A stretch of DNA of 33,358 nucleotides from a virus. Shown piece after piece: positions 1-8,302 of this stretch. Position numbers and translations under genes: made by a program. The notes under the pieces are model-generated. The model saw nothing but the letters and a program-made list of their open reading frames with translations. It did not search any database and was not told the origin of the DNA. Where the stretch lies: positions 1 to 33,358 of IMG/VR virus record IMGVR_UViG_3300023284_001731. One strand, given 5' to 3'. Every line of letters starts with the position of its first letter. Position 1 is the first letter of the stretch.

Positions 1-1430
1 AAGCCATATATCTCAGTTAGCATCGTAATGGCTGAACTCCTTGATGTGGTTCCATCAATCACAGACGATTGTATGCCCAATATTCCTTGAACACCTCCAA
101 CTGATCCTCGTAAATTGGCTTGAGCTTGAGCATTTTGATTTTCTGCCTCGGTATTTCCTGCTAATGAATCGCCTGCGGCTAGCGTGGTTGGCTCTTCTTG
201 AACTAGTTCGGGGTATAATATGTCTGTCGCCTGACTAGCAGTTAATATTCCTGTGTTTACTTCCCCTTGTATTTTGGTTGATAATATGATATTGGGCTCC
301 GTTAATTCTAAAATTGTGGTTTTATCTATCTTCCAAGTAATGTCAAATTCATTGAAATCTAATCCGATAAAGGTAATTAGCTTTGGATTGATTTTATCAG
401 CTAGTGGAAGCACTGCATTTAACGTCATTGCCTTACTTGCCTCTTTAACATTGTTGAAGGTTGTTGATCCCGGATCATTAAATAATTTGGAGTCCACATT
501 ATACAATGAACAAATAGTTCTCAAATGTGCTATTCTGGTTTCAATAGATTTTAGGTCAGTGGGATTCATGCCCATTGATCTATAACCCAATTCGGTACTG
601 GACACCTTAATCTTGCCAAAATTATTTATTCCTGTAGATTCTCTATCATATTGATCTTGTAATTCTTTCTTTTCTTTGGGATCCAGGGCTCGATTTCCTT
701 TAGCAAATAAAACACCGGACACACCCTTGTTTTTGTGAAGTGATGCTTCACTCGCCCAAACTTCATTATTGCTTTCATACACCTTTCGACCGGCCCTGAG
801 TGCTGAAAAACCGTGCTCATCGTCAATAGTGATATCCGGTTTTTTAATATGTAGAACCTCGAAAGGGAGAAATGTACGTGTGATGTTAGACATCGTGACC
901 GTATAACTGATTACCTCACCCCCCCTTTTCTCATTGATCCTAACATTATAATTGATTGGGCAACGGTATTCAATGAACTCTTTCCCGGTCACAATGTCTT
1001 TTCCAGGGACCTTTATTATAAAACATTCACCGGCAGCTAAGAATGTAGCATAAACCCTGTATAAGAACTCACCAAGGTCCTCTCTCGAATTTGGACGACT
1101 CAATCTATCTTCAAGATCATCATTAAATATCAGGTTTTCGTCATCACTGCGGGCGACAAGGACTTTGTCCAGCTGGATCGTTTTTTGAGCTATTCGGTCG
1201 ATGACCATGAAAACATAAGGATTGAGACCGTAGGCCACAATTAAAAAATCGCGGCTCTTGTTTCCGAATGTGAAATCGCTTCCAAGAAGTGAAAAAAAAT
1301 CAAACCTGGGGTCTGTTAAGGAGGCTATAGTATTATTGTTGCTCTTGGTGCTAAATGGATTCAGTGTTTTTACACCGATAAAATCCATAATATATCTAAA
1401 TTCTCCCTGGAGTCGATCTTTAATTGTCAT
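1..1430 (-). CDS. Phage portal protein, HK97 family (C-terminus cut by window edge)
   Basis: Forms the dodecameric ring at the capsid vertex through which DNA enters and leaves. I translated the minus strand from an ATG at 1430; the frame stays open to base 1, giving about 476 residues. It begins MTIKDRLQGEFRYIMDF. The middle has the HK97-portal pattern of a GFSALRAG stretch followed by NDPGSTTFNNVKEA. The C-terminal stretch LRGSVGGVQGILGIQSSV is, from memory, typical of Bacteroidetes phage portals. The start overlaps the end of the large terminase gene by 11 bases, so the two are probably translationally coupled. The stop codon lies outside the window. The family call is firm; the full length is unknown. 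Confidence 0.93.
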   Translation of the reverse strand, partial: MTIKDRLQGEFRYIMDFIGVKTLNPFSTKSNNNTIASLTDPRFDFFSLLGSDFTFGNKSRDFLIVAYGLNPYVFMVIDRIAQKTIQLDKVLVARSDDENLIFNDDLEDRLSRPNSREDLGEFLYRVYATFLAAGECFIIKVPGKDIVTGKEFIEYRCPINYNVRINEKRGGEVISYTVTMSNITRTFLPFEVLHIKKPDITIDDEHGFSALRAGRKVYESNNEVWASEASLHKNKGVSGVLFAKGNRALDPKEKKELQDQYDRESTGINNFGKIKVSSTELGYRSMGMNPTDLKSIETRIAHLRTICSLYNVDSKLFNDPGSTTFNNVKEASKAMTLNAVLPLADKINPKLITFIGLDFNEFDITWKIDKTTILELTEPNIILSTKIQGEVNTGILTASQATDILYPELVQEEPTTLAAGDSLAGNTEAENQNAQAQANLRGSVGGVQGILGIQSSVIDGTTSRSSAITMLTEIYG

Positions 1431-2745
1431 CTTCTTGGCCTAATATATCAAAATGGTAGGTAAGTTTATAGCGCACCGCGTCAATTCCATGATTATACTT
1501 GTCTATGGGAACCTTTTTACCAAATGTATTTCGCTTAAAATTACCCTGTCGATCTTTTGCCCATCTGTATTTTCTGAATTCATCCTGCAAATTAACAGAA
1601 AGATAGTGGATAAAAATTTTAAATTGATGTAGGCGCTGAATTCCATAGGCTACCGAGTTTGGGGGCTTCTCTGCCCAATCTGCGGGTACACTGTAACCCC
1701 GAAGCTCATTGATGCTTTTCTCCTCGCTACGGTCCCATACGCTACGCTCATCGTCCCATCCATTTGCAATTACCTTATCAGCAATTTCGTTGTTAAGTAA
1801 TCCGGTTTCCCAAATGCACTCCTTGAGATAAAGATTTTTTCCATCCCTGGTAACTTTTATCAGTGTAGTTGGATCGGTTTTGAATCCAAAATCTCCACCG
1901 TATCCAGACCAATCATAACCCTTTGGCTCCTCGGTATAAAGCTCCCAGTCTGGGAATATGACATCTTCGGATACCGACCGCATTCCCAATCCATATACCT
2001 CCCATTTGAATTTATCAGCGGTTCCTAATACGTGATTTCTGGCCTTAAGTTTATCCCAATTCTGTTTTGAATACCCTGCTTTTTTAGCAATTACATGATC
2101 ATCACATTGTTGATGTGCATAACTAAGTATCTTTTGAACGGCGTTAACGGGGGCATATTTATTATCGAATATTGTAGTATGATGTAAGGCATAGTCGGGT
2201 CTTTTTTCGAGATCGAATAAGTAGCTTTCAATAGCTTTTGGGTTGTAATCAACAATGAAAAACTCAGTGGTACGTTGCTCCAAGTGATCGAAGATGTCTT
2301 TAGGTACCCCCATCCCCTCGTTTATGATCAGCAATTCAGACTCAAGTCCCATCGCTGCCTCTATGTCGTCATTGACTCCCACGAATTCGATGACGTTATC
2401 ATTGTAGTAAATTGGGGTTGCGGTCTTATTGAAGTGTCTACCATCCAAATTGAACGCTTTCCAGACGGCCCTAAAGGTTTTATAGAAAGTTTTTTTGAGT
2501 GTGCTATGATGATCCCTGGCGACTGTGATTTTCTTGCCACGATATGAGGTAACGTAATGACAAATAAAATTAGAGATATCCCAAGTTTTGCCAGTTCGAG
2601 AAGCCCCCTCCAAACCAACGCCTTTTAACCTCTCCCGATTAACAATACCGGTTCTAATCTCCTCTTGAAGTTCCTTTTTTGCTTGGATAAAATTGCGTTG
2701 AATGAAGTCAAAATTGGAGGTCGTTGTTATGCGGCGAGAGGGCAT
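1420..2745 (-). CDS. terL: Terminase large subunit
   Basis: ATP-driven DNA packaging motor with headful or site-specific nuclease. The 441 residues show a Walker A motif GASRTGKT at 47-54 and a Walker B LLIINE ending at E143. The C-terminal RNase H-like nuclease half has GGDFGFKTDP, a DRSEEKSINELR block and a final GIDAVRYKLTYH. This layout fits the Terminase_3 (XtmB-like) family, and the length is normal. It starts at ATG 2745, four bases after a small zinc-ribbon-like gene, and runs into the portal gene. All key residues appear present. Confidence 0.96.
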   Translation of the reverse strand: MPSRRITTTSNFDFIQRNFIQAKKELQEEIRTGIVNRERLKGVGLEGASRTGKTWDISNFICHYVTSYRGKKITVARDHHSTLKKTFYKTFRAVWKAFNLDGRHFNKTATPIYYNDNVIEFVGVNDDIEAAMGLESELLIINEGMGVPKDIFDHLEQRTTEFFIVDYNPKAIESYLFDLEKRPDYALHHTTIFDNKYAPVNAVQKILSYAHQQCDDHVIAKKAGYSKQNWDKLKARNHVLGTADKFKWEVYGLGMRSVSEDVIFPDWELYTEEPKGYDWSGYGGDFGFKTDPTTLIKVTRDGKNLYLKECIWETGLLNNEIADKVIANGWDDERSVWDRSEEKSINELRGYSVPADWAEKPPNSVAYGIQRLHQFKIFIHYLSVNLQDEFRKYRWAKDRQGNFKRNTFGKKVPIDKYNHGIDAVRYKLTYHFDILGQEDDN

Positions 2746-2748
2746 TGG

Positions 2749-2982
2749 TTAATCGGGTGCGGAATTAATATGTCTTAATGGCGGTGCTGCCGGTATTTGT
2801 CGTGGAATTGGGATGGCTGGTTGAGTATTCGGGCATTTATCATTAAGACAATATCTTTTCCCAAACAAGCGCAGAAAACCACTTCTGGGCATTGAGCTAT
2901 GACAATTGGGGCAAGTGCGAATGTGGCCCACGCCTTGAAGGATAACTCTATGTAAAGGCGGTTCAGGTGGCTTTTGTTTCAT
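2749..2982 (-). CDS. Small zinc-ribbon-like protein between terminase genes
   Basis: A 77-aa protein with a CPNC pair near residue 24 and a second CLNDKC pair near residue 46, spaced like a zinc ribbon. The C-terminal third is rich in proline and alanine. It lies between the small and large terminase genes and is four bases from the large one, so it is co-transcribed with packaging genes. I do not recognise the family. A role in DNA binding or packaging is a guess from position only. Confidence 0.6.
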   Translation of the reverse strand: MKQKPPEPPLHRVILQGVGHIRTCPNCHSSMPRSGFLRLFGKRYCLNDKCPNTQPAIPIPRQIPAAPPLRHINSAPD

Positions 2983-2995
2983 TTTGATTACTATT

Positions 2996-3020
2996 TTAGT
3001 ACAAATTAGTGATGATTAGT
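2996..3020. repeat. Three helically phased TTAGT repeats between terminase genes
   Basis: TTAGT occurs at 2996-3000, 3006-3010 and 3016-3020, exactly 10 bases apart, in the 134-base gap (2983-3116) that otherwise holds no gene. One-turn spacing is what a protein bound to one DNA face would need. The place next to the small terminase gene suggests a possible packaging recognition site. The motif is short and AT-rich, so chance is possible. Confidence 0.4.
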
Positions 3021-3116
3021 AATTAGATTCATTCAAATACTATGGTCCATTATGAAAAACTTTTGGATCTGATCTTACCCGTACTGAATTTCCTCCACAA
3101 CTATCTCCTCCAATCC

Positions 3117-3602
3117 CTATGTAGGGGGCTCCGGTTCCCTCGATGGTTGCTCCTCATCTTTAGGAAGCTCCTCGCCATTCTCTAAAATCGGCTTATCGTC
3201 ACCTCCATTGTCATCGGGGATTCGGTCATTCCATTTTTTACCTCTTCGATTTTTCAGCCAAAAAGCAATAGCACCAACATCAGGAGGAACGTGTTTTCGT
3301 GTTGTCGTGATACTGTTGACCGTCCCCTTACTATTTGTGCCCTTCTCAATCTTAGTTTCCGTATAGTCGTATCCATTAGCTCGTTTATATAGTGATTTAA
3401 CAACATTTGAGTCGGCATTATCTTTGCCTTTTTTTATGGCGTCGGTAAATTGAGGATGATCTTTCTTCCAATCTTGAAGGGTGGACACGTCAATTTCAAG
3501 CACTCCCGCCATCTCCTTATCGGTCAACCCGAGCAAGGAAAGCCTATAAACTAATTTGTTAGTTTTCCTACCTTCGTGCTTTGATGGTCGTCCTGCAGGC
3601 AT
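3117..3602 (-). CDS. terS: Terminase small subunit
   Basis: DNA-recognition subunit of the packaging motor. The 161 residues start with MPAGRPSKHEGR. An HTH follows (LGLTDKEMAGVLEIDVSTLQDWKK, about residues 29-52), then a central helical region with NADSNVVKSLYKRANGYDY. The AIAFWLKNRRGKKWNDR block near 111-127 is typical of this small-terminase family. The tail is acidic and proline-rich. It lies upstream of the large subunit in transcription order, as usual. Confidence 0.9.
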   Translation of the reverse strand: MPAGRPSKHEGRKTNKLVYRLSLLGLTDKEMAGVLEIDVSTLQDWKKDHPQFTDAIKKGKDNADSNVVKSLYKRANGYDYTETKIEKGTNSKGTVNSITTTRKHVPPDVGAIAFWLKNRRGKKWNDRIPDDNGGDDKPILENGEELPKDEEQPSREPEPPT

Positions 3603-3614
3603 GATTAAGAAATC

Positions 3615-3827
3615 TTAAATTCCGAGAGAAAGACGCTTTTTATATTGGGTTTTCAGGTAGTGATAATATACTCGGGCCGGAGCTTCGATGATGCAGGTTC
3701 GATACCATAGGCCCTTCTTTCCTCGGCGTCCAATGTGCCTTTTCTTAATAATCTCATAGGTAGGCATGAATGCTTTAACATTGTCCTTCACCAATTTCCG
3801 TAATCTTCTTGATACTTTTCCGCTCAT
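3615..3827 (-). CDS. Small basic protein, unknown
   Basis: A 70-aa strongly basic protein with many Lys/Arg residues (for example RRLRKLVKDN and HIGRRGKKGLW) and a tyrosine-rich C-terminal third. It is 12 bases upstream of the small terminase gene in the same direction. The charge suggests nucleic-acid or capsid-DNA contact, but I recognise no domain. Confidence 0.55.
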   Translation of the reverse strand: MSGKVSRRLRKLVKDNVKAFMPTYEIIKKRHIGRRGKKGLWYRTCIIEAPARVYYHYLKTQYKKRLSLGI

Positions 3828-3828
3828 T

Positions 3829-4053
3829 TTATAAAAATATAAATGTTTTAACGTAATCTACCACGGCTTGCACATTGGCAAAGCTTCCGTCTGCATTGTC
3901 GGTAAATTCGGTATATGGCTCAATTAGAAGGAATTCACCATTTGGACGCCTTAATCCAAACCTGGTTGAATTTGCTTTAATCTCATAATTTCCTCGCTGA
4001 TAAGGGACGTTATCAATTAAAAAATATTCAGTATTTCCAGATTCAATTTTCAT
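3829..4053 (-). CDS. Hypothetical protein, 74 aa
   Basis: Begins MKIESGNTEYFLIDNV. The ATG at 4053 overlaps the TGA of the upstream gene as ATGA, so I prefer it to a GTG 72 bases upstream. The sequence looks beta-rich, with FGLRRPNGEFLLIEPY in the middle and a hydrophobic end. It sits in a set of virion-like genes and is probably part of the same structure. No family recognised. Confidence 0.6.
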   Translation of the reverse strand: MKIESGNTEYFLIDNVPYQRGNYEIKANSTRFGLRRPNGEFLLIEPYTEFTDNADGSFANVQAVVDYVKTFIFL

Positions 4054-4685
4054 ATCATTATAAAGCCATGCGCTAAAATATTGAAGACGTCTAATCCAGC
4101 CAGAGGATCTTGTATTCGAAAACACAGCAAATCAGTAGTATCTTTCTGCAACCTAAAGCCAAATTGGGCGCCAAATCTTTGGGTTATATCAATTTCCGGA
4201 AAATAACTATCCGCACCGGCACCGCTAACATCAGCTTTCCATGACCCTGATCCAGACCCAAAGCCCTTGCCTCCTGTTGCTGATCGGAAAAAATCTATGT
4301 TGGTTTTTATAGCCGAAATAATATTCCTTTCACCCAAGGCTTGGTCTTTAAACAACAAATCTATTCCATTTGTTAGCGGTGCAAATCCCCCGAAATCATC
4401 GAGATTCATATTATTATCGCTAATTCTGATGGTTATCGATTTTATATAAATATCGCCTTGTTCGATTGCATTGACACAAAAATCTATTGGATTGGCCAAT
4501 GACCCCGCGACTATCATGTCACTGGACCCGTTGTTGGTAAAAAAAACAGTTAATGGCGCTGGATATCTGACGTCAAATTGTTCCGGTGGGTGAGGATGTT
4601 GTATGACATGAAGTGCCCCTTCAGTATTTATGCGGCCTTTTTTACCACTGCCCCAGCCGTCTTTGAATTTTACCCAAAGTCCCAT
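4050..4685 (-). CDS. Putative virion structural protein, 211 aa
   Basis: The middle is beta-rich (IKSITIRISDNNMNLDDFGG), followed by a glycine/serine-rich stretch near residues 140-160 (GGKGFGSGSGSW). The N-terminal segment GLWVKFKDGWGSGKKGRINTEG resembles the phage virion pattern in which a D/K-G motif precedes a beta domain. The start overlaps the previous stop as TAATG and its stop overlaps the next start as ATGA, so the three genes form a tight coupled set. Likely a capsid or tail appendage, but the exact part is unknown. Confidence 0.6.
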   Translation of the reverse strand: MGLWVKFKDGWGSGKKGRINTEGALHVIQHPHPPEQFDVRYPAPLTVFFTNNGSSDMIVAGSLANPIDFCVNAIEQGDIYIKSITIRISDNNMNLDDFGGFAPLTNGIDLLFKDQALGERNIISAIKTNIDFFRSATGGKGFGSGSGSWKADVSGAGADSYFPEIDITQRFGAQFGFRLQKDTTDLLCFRIQDPLAGLDVFNILAHGFIMI

Positions 4686-5293
4686 TACAGAATGACATCT
4701 GAAATGTCAACAATTGACATGAATATCTGAAGGTCCATTGCCGTATTGGCTGCTTGTGGAGTTATGTTTATGCCGAGACTTCCCCCCGGAGGTAAGACAA
4801 TATCTCCTGTATTTATTGTATGTAATCTTGCGGCTCCTGGCAATAAAGTGGCAAACCACGGCGTGCCATCTGTTATGGTATCACCCTCGACGCCCTTGAA
4901 TCTTTTCAATTCAAGTATTGTAAATGTTTTACTCGATCCAGCATTTTTATTTTTGAATATGTCAACGGGAACGGCGTTTGTAACAATTGTACCAGATCTT
5001 GGGTTTAGAATAACTTCTAAATTCAAATCTCCAGCTCCCCCTGTGGAATTGCCAAGCAAAAACCCGATGGTTGGTATGACTAGTATTTTTGTTGATTGAT
5101 TTTCGAAATAAGCAACAGCGGATTTGAGAGCCGTCGTCAATGAGATGGTGCCCGTATTTAAATTATACGTATCACCTTCTTGCGCTGCTGCTTGTGACAA
5201 TGCTTGACTAACAGCTAAGGCTGATATTCGTTTATTAGCGTCTACCCTTGCTGATTTTCCATCTCCGGTACCATCATGAATTACTACTTCCAT
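4685..5293 (-). CDS. Putative virion structural protein, 202 aa
   Basis: The N-terminus DGTGDGKSARVDANKRI, followed by EGDTYNLNTGTISLT, matches a pattern I recall from phage head or fibre proteins (DGTG-K...VD..NRL, then A/G-x-YNINTG). The rest looks like a beta-sandwich with LPPGGSLGINITPQA near the C-terminus. It lies directly upstream of the 211-aa virion-like gene and overlaps it by one base. A receptor-contacting or decoration role is inference. Confidence 0.62.
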   Translation of the reverse strand: MEVVIHDGTGDGKSARVDANKRISALAVSQALSQAAAQEGDTYNLNTGTISLTTALKSAVAYFENQSTKILVIPTIGFLLGNSTGGAGDLNLEVILNPRSGTIVTNAVPVDIFKNKNAGSSKTFTILELKRFKGVEGDTITDGTPWFATLLPGAARLHTINTGDIVLPPGGSLGINITPQAANTAMDLQIFMSIVDISDVIL

Positions 5294-5294
5294 T

Positions 5295-5702
5295 TTATTC
5301 GGCTATTGATTTTATATAAAATAATATTTGTCTCAATAAAAGCGTTTGGCTTTTCGCTTCTGTCGTTAAGATAGATTCGAAGCTTGTTTTTACTACACCT
5401 TCGCCGGCCGCAAACTTCTTATCCTCTTCGGTTTCAGCTATAAATATATTCGCTTCAGAGTCAAAAAAAAAGCCTCTTCTTGCTAATTCATCAATATAGC
5501 CAACTACCTCGGTTTGTCCAAATTTGTCGGTAACATCAGAAAATAGGGCCGATATTGGATTTGCAAAATCATTGATTTGGGTAATTACATAGGCCTGTTC
5601 GGCAACACTAACATTGATCGTAGCAGTGGGAAAGAAATAGACAAAAGTGCCTATAAACTCCCGTTTTGTTACTCCATTAATCAGTTCAACTTCGTTGGCC
5701 AT
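5295..5702 (-). CDS. Hypothetical protein, 135 aa, probably virion-associated
   Basis: Begins MANEVELINGVTKREFIGTF. It has a hydrophobic N-terminal third and a helical C-terminus (KSQTLLLRQILFYIKSIAE). It is adjacent, by one base, to the 202-aa virion-like gene, which suggests a shared role. A TATATTTG box lies four bases before its ATG. No domain recognised. Confidence 0.55.
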   Translation of the reverse strand: MANEVELINGVTKREFIGTFVYFFPTATINVSVAEQAYVITQINDFANPISALFSDVTDKFGQTEVVGYIDELARRGFFFDSEANIFIAETEEDKKFAAGEGVVKTSFESILTTEAKSQTLLLRQILFYIKSIAE

Positions 5703-5706
5703 GTGT

Positions 5707-5714
5707 CAAATATA
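5707..5714 (-). promoter_or_regulatory. Possible -7 promoter box TATATTTG
   Basis: On the minus strand the sequence reads TATATTTG, matching the Bacteroidetes TAnnTTTG box, just before the ATG at 5702. If used, the transcript would start close to the ATG and feed the virion-like, terminase and portal genes. Unlike the two early-region boxes, it has no palindrome beside it. A single 8-mer match is weak evidence. Confidence 0.3.
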
Positions 5715-5728
5715 ATGAAGAAATCCGG

Positions 5729-6124
5729 TTAATTATTTGTATTCTTACCTTCAATAAACCAATTATGGCTTGCTCCCTTTGGTTGATTAAAATATTTATG
5801 AGCGGTTCCGGCAACAGCCGCAATGGTTATTAAGTGGTGCTCAAACTTCTCTTTATCTGTATCCCATATTGCTTTTGCCAGCTTGCCAACGATCATTGAT
5901 AAAACCATTTGATGATGATGAGGAATAGTTTGGGATTCGTCTCCATATCTTTGTTCGTGGTGTGCCATTTCACATTTCACAGCTTTAATAAAATCTCCAA
6001 ACTGAGGCTTATTGATTAGCTCCTCTTTATAAGCTTCGAGTTTTCTATCAAGCATTTTTTGAATTCGAATTTCATTTGGTCCTGATTCGAAAATGTGCCG
6101 AATTTCGGGATCTATTTCTTCCAT
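5729..6124 (-). CDS. Conserved-looking phage protein, weak MazG-like resemblance
   Basis: 131 aa, helical and rich in histidine: EMAHHEQRYGDES, HHHQMV and FEHHLITIAAVAGTAHKYF. The order (E..H..RYG, then a GKLAKAIWD helix, then a histidine-led IAAVAG helix) recalls small phage NTP pyrophosphohydrolases of the MazG or dATP/dGTP diphosphohydrolase type. The usual acidic metal-binding pairs are not clear; histidines sit where they would be expected. I therefore give no function. It starts at ATG 6124, two bases after the preceding gene. Confidence 0.5.
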   Translation of the reverse strand: MEEIDPEIRHIFESGPNEIRIQKMLDRKLEAYKEELINKPQFGDFIKAVKCEMAHHEQRYGDESQTIPHHHQMVLSMIVGKLAKAIWDTDKEKFEHHLITIAAVAGTAHKYFNQPKGASHNWFIEGKNTNN

Positions 6125-6126
6125 AA

Positions 6127-6552
6127 TTACTTGCCCGAATCCATTAAATATGCTTGAATAACCATGTTTTTAAAGGCATCTGTAAAATCTGAGTCTTCAA
6201 ATGCCTTTTTTTCACCATGAAACGTTACGGGAATGAATTTAAATAAAGCCTCTTTTAGCTTTGCATTCTCGGCATGTAGATCAGTTGTTAATTTAACTTC
6301 CTGTGATAAGTGTTTTTCGATAATATCAATGTCCTGAAGACCCAATTCCAGCGCCTTTTTTGCATCTTTCAACGCTTCAGTATCTAGCTGATTGTCGACT
6401 TCGATGATTTGCCAGTGTTTTGCTATCTCATGGATCTTGACACACCAACCATCTTTGTCACCAAATCTGAGTTCATCTTTGCTGAAAACCTCATTCAACA
6501 ATTTATCGGCTATTAATTCAAGTTTATCTTTTTTGCTTAGTTTCTGACCCAT
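6127..6552 (-). CDS. Coiled-coil protein sharing the duplicated MxxKLS start segment
   Basis: 141 aa. The N-terminus MGQKLSKKDK, and the DNA around its ATG, resemble the start regions of genes at 11662 and 12112 (MEKKLSEKG). The middle (about 58-105) is a coiled coil rich in Leu, Glu and Lys; the ends are globular. It lies in a set of small genes between the replication and virion-like genes. Function unknown. Confidence 0.6.
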   Translation of the reverse strand: MGQKLSKKDKLELIADKLLNEVFSKDELRFGDKDGWCVKIHEIAKHWQIIEVDNQLDTEALKDAKKALELGLQDIDIIEKHLSQEVKLTTDLHAENAKLKEALFKFIPVTFHGEKKAFEDSDFTDAFKNMVIQAYLMDSGK

Positions 6553-6554
6553 AG

Positions 6555-7067
6555 TTATTCCATTAATTTTTTAATTTCCTGATAAACCTTTAATTGAATC
6601 ACCTCGGTATTACTATTCAATATTTCCGGTTGATATATCTGGTTTTCAAGCCTTGTGATTCGAAGATTCAAGTGATCATCCAGCCTTTGTAGGTCCAAAC
6701 CAAAATCAACGATAACCAAGGATTTAGCCTCATTGTCAATTTTAAGTGTTTCAATGGTCTCAAAAGCCTTTTTTAACTGGTCGTTACTGTCAGACAATGC
6801 GGCCTTTTTCCAGTTGTATTCTTTTTCAATCGTTCTGGCCTTTTCAACCATTTTTTTTAACGCTGATACTTCAATTTTCAAAATACCATTTACGGTCCAA
6901 TTTAGGCTAGAAATCTGACTCCTACGTGTACTAAGTTCGGCCTCCACTGGACTTCCGCAACCTCTACATTTCTCATCTTGATTTTTACTAGCTTCAACAA
7001 GCCTGTCAATTTCTTTCTGTATATCACCTCTCAATTCGTATAAATAATCAATGAATTCCTTTTTCAT
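6555..7067 (-). CDS. Coiled-coil protein with a CxxC pair, 170 aa
   Basis: The N-terminal 30 residues are helical, then comes CRGCG near residue 34. A long coiled coil covers about 60-160, ending VYQEIKKLME. A lone CxxC could be half of a zinc site completed by a partner. The start overlaps the stop of the 75-aa membrane gene by 20 bases. No family recognised. Confidence 0.6.
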   Translation of the reverse strand: MKKEFIDYLYELRGDIQKEIDRLVEASKNQDEKCRGCGSPVEAELSTRRSQISSLNWTVNGILKIEVSALKKMVEKARTIEKEYNWKKAALSDSNDQLKKAFETIETLKIDNEAKSLVIVDFGLDLQRLDDHLNLRITRLENQIYQPEILNSNTEVIQLKVYQEIKKLME

Positions 7068-7275
7068 GGTCCTTTTTAGTTAATTGATAATCAATCTTTG
7101 CTTCCTTCCAGTATTTATCCTCCCATTCCTGGGCTGATTTTTCTTGTTCTTCATACAGTCTTTTCCACAGCCTTTCCTTGAAGATAGCCCCGGTTCGCAA
7201 ACCGTCTTGAATAATGATATAAATAAGCTGTATTGCATTAATTACCACGGATATCGCTAGTAATATTGTTAACAT
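7048..7275 (-). CDS. Small membrane-anchored protein, 75 aa
   Basis: Begins MLTILLAISVVINAIQLIYI, a single N-terminal membrane segment of about 22 residues. A charged helical tail follows, rich in Lys, Glu and Trp. The positive residues after the segment suggest a cytoplasmic tail. It overlaps both neighbours (7 and 20 bases), consistent with coupled translation. Role unknown. Confidence 0.6.
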   Translation of the reverse strand: MLTILLAISVVINAIQLIYIIIQDGLRTGAIFKERLWKRLYEEQEKSAQEWEDKYWKEAKIDYQLTKKDHEKGIH

Positions 7276-7445
7276 ATTTTGAACAGTTTTTTATTATCAA
7301 TCCACTTTTGAAAGATCGAATTTGCCGCCTTGTGATAGGTGACAATGCTTGAACCAAGATAGCCATCGACCATATAGTCTCGTTTTTCAACCAGATCACC
7401 AAGCCTCAAAATTGGGTCGCCTTTTTTGATTTTATGCTTTTTCAT
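7269..7445 (-). CDS. Hypothetical basic protein, 58 aa
   Basis: I start it at the ATG at 7445 (MKKHKIKKGDPILRLGD), which fits better than a GTG six bases upstream. It is basic at the N-terminus and ends with WIDNKKLFKIC. The KKGDPILRLGDLVEKRDY segment looks like a small beta-barrel fold. It overlaps the upstream gene by 14 bases. Function unknown. Confidence 0.5.
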   Translation of the reverse strand: MKKHKIKKGDPILRLGDLVEKRDYMVDGYLGSSIVTYHKAANSIFQKWIDNKKLFKIC

Positions 7446-7683
7446 AAACACAAACTTTTATATTCTCAAGTAGCTCAAATTGATCATTAATCTTTGGTAT
7501 TGATATTAATAATTGTCTTGACATATCTAGGCGTGACCAAACCGTCCATTCAGTACGATCAATTAATTTAATTTTGATACAATCTTTGCCATCTTTATCG
7601 GTTGCAGATAAATTTGCAGACACAATTTGATCAATCTTTAACAGCAGATTCCTGCCAATTAAAATGTGTTTAATAAGTTCCAT
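7432..7683 (-). CDS. Hypothetical protein, 83 aa
   Basis: The ATG at 7683 gives MELIKHILIGRNLLLKIDQI and avoids a 44-base overlap that the upstream TTG start would create. The protein alternates beta strands (SANLSATDKDGKDCIKIKL, EWTVWSRLD), like a small one-domain beta protein. It follows the replication-associated gene by 13 bases. No family recognised. Confidence 0.5.
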   Translation of the reverse strand: MELIKHILIGRNLLLKIDQIVSANLSATDKDGKDCIKIKLIDRTEWTVWSRLDMSRQLLISIPKINDQFELLENIKVCVYEKA

Positions 7684-7696
7684 GACTTTTTTTGGA

Positions 7697-8302
7697 TTAT
7701 TTTTCAGCTTTTTTGACAGTTTTCGTTTTCTTCTCAGCAATAGCCCGATCTTTCAGATACTTCGTTTTGAAGTTGTTGAAGTCGGCATCGTCTTTCGGTT
7801 TATTTTCGGTTTCTAATTTTGATTGTTCGAATCTCTTTTTGTACGCCTCATAATCCACAAAATCCAAGGTTTCCTTATTATCAAATTTTAGTTTTTCAAG
7901 GAGCTTTTCTTTTGCAGCATATTTTTCCTCCAAGTGGGAACCCATGAATCTATTAATGTCATCGGTGGTAATATTTTTGTACGTAGTGCCGTATAAGCCT
8001 TGTCTACCGTTAGATATTGCTCTAATGATATCGAGAATACTTTCATACTTCCAAACCTCGTACACGTCACCGGAAATGATAATAAGCCGGGCTGGATCCA
8101 TCGTTATTCCCACCGCAATACAATATTTGTTGATCTCTGCAGCTATCAATTGAATCATATTAATTTTATTCTTCTTGAATGAAATCATGGGCCTCGCCCC
8201 AATACATTGCTCAATCTTGACTACCTCCGGCAGCATCTCGGAGTATTTTTGCAGCAAGCTCTTTTGCAAAGTCTTGCTGATATTGGTTAATTCCTGTGAC
8301 AT
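7697..8302 (-). CDS. Replication-associated phage protein, 201 aa
   Basis: It directly follows the DUF1376-type gene. The middle (VYEVWKYESILDIIRAISNGRQGLYG, about 79-104) fits a pattern I recall from Bacteroidetes phage and plasmid replication-region proteins: D-x-Y/V-x-x-x-KYE...D...A..GRQGLYG...Y. The C-terminal 60 residues are charged and repetitive in Lys/Asp, ending KTKTVKKAEK. ATG 8302 gives a 92-base overlap with the upstream gene, unusually long; ATGs at 8236 and 8188 would shorten or remove it. A helicase-loader-like role is inference. Confidence 0.6.
   Translation of the reverse strand: MSQELTNISKTLQKSLLQKYSEMLPEVVKIEQCIGARPMISFKKNKINMIQLIAAEINKYCIAVGITMDPARLIIISGDVYEVWKYESILDIIRAISNGRQGLYGTTYKNITTDDINRFMGSHLEEKYAAKEKLLEKLKFDNKETLDFVDYEAYKKRFEQSKLETENKPKDDADFNNFKTKYLKDRAIAEKKTKTVKKAEK

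Noticed and set aside
4746-5099. Open plus-strand frame of over 100 codons
   Set aside because: It lies opposite the 202-aa virion-like gene and has no protein-like pattern or promoter. Other long plus-strand frames across the window are likewise shadows of minus-strand genes.
5729-6124. Confident MazG-type pyrophosphohydrolase
   Set aside because: The overall pattern is reminiscent, but the acidic metal-binding residues are not in place.
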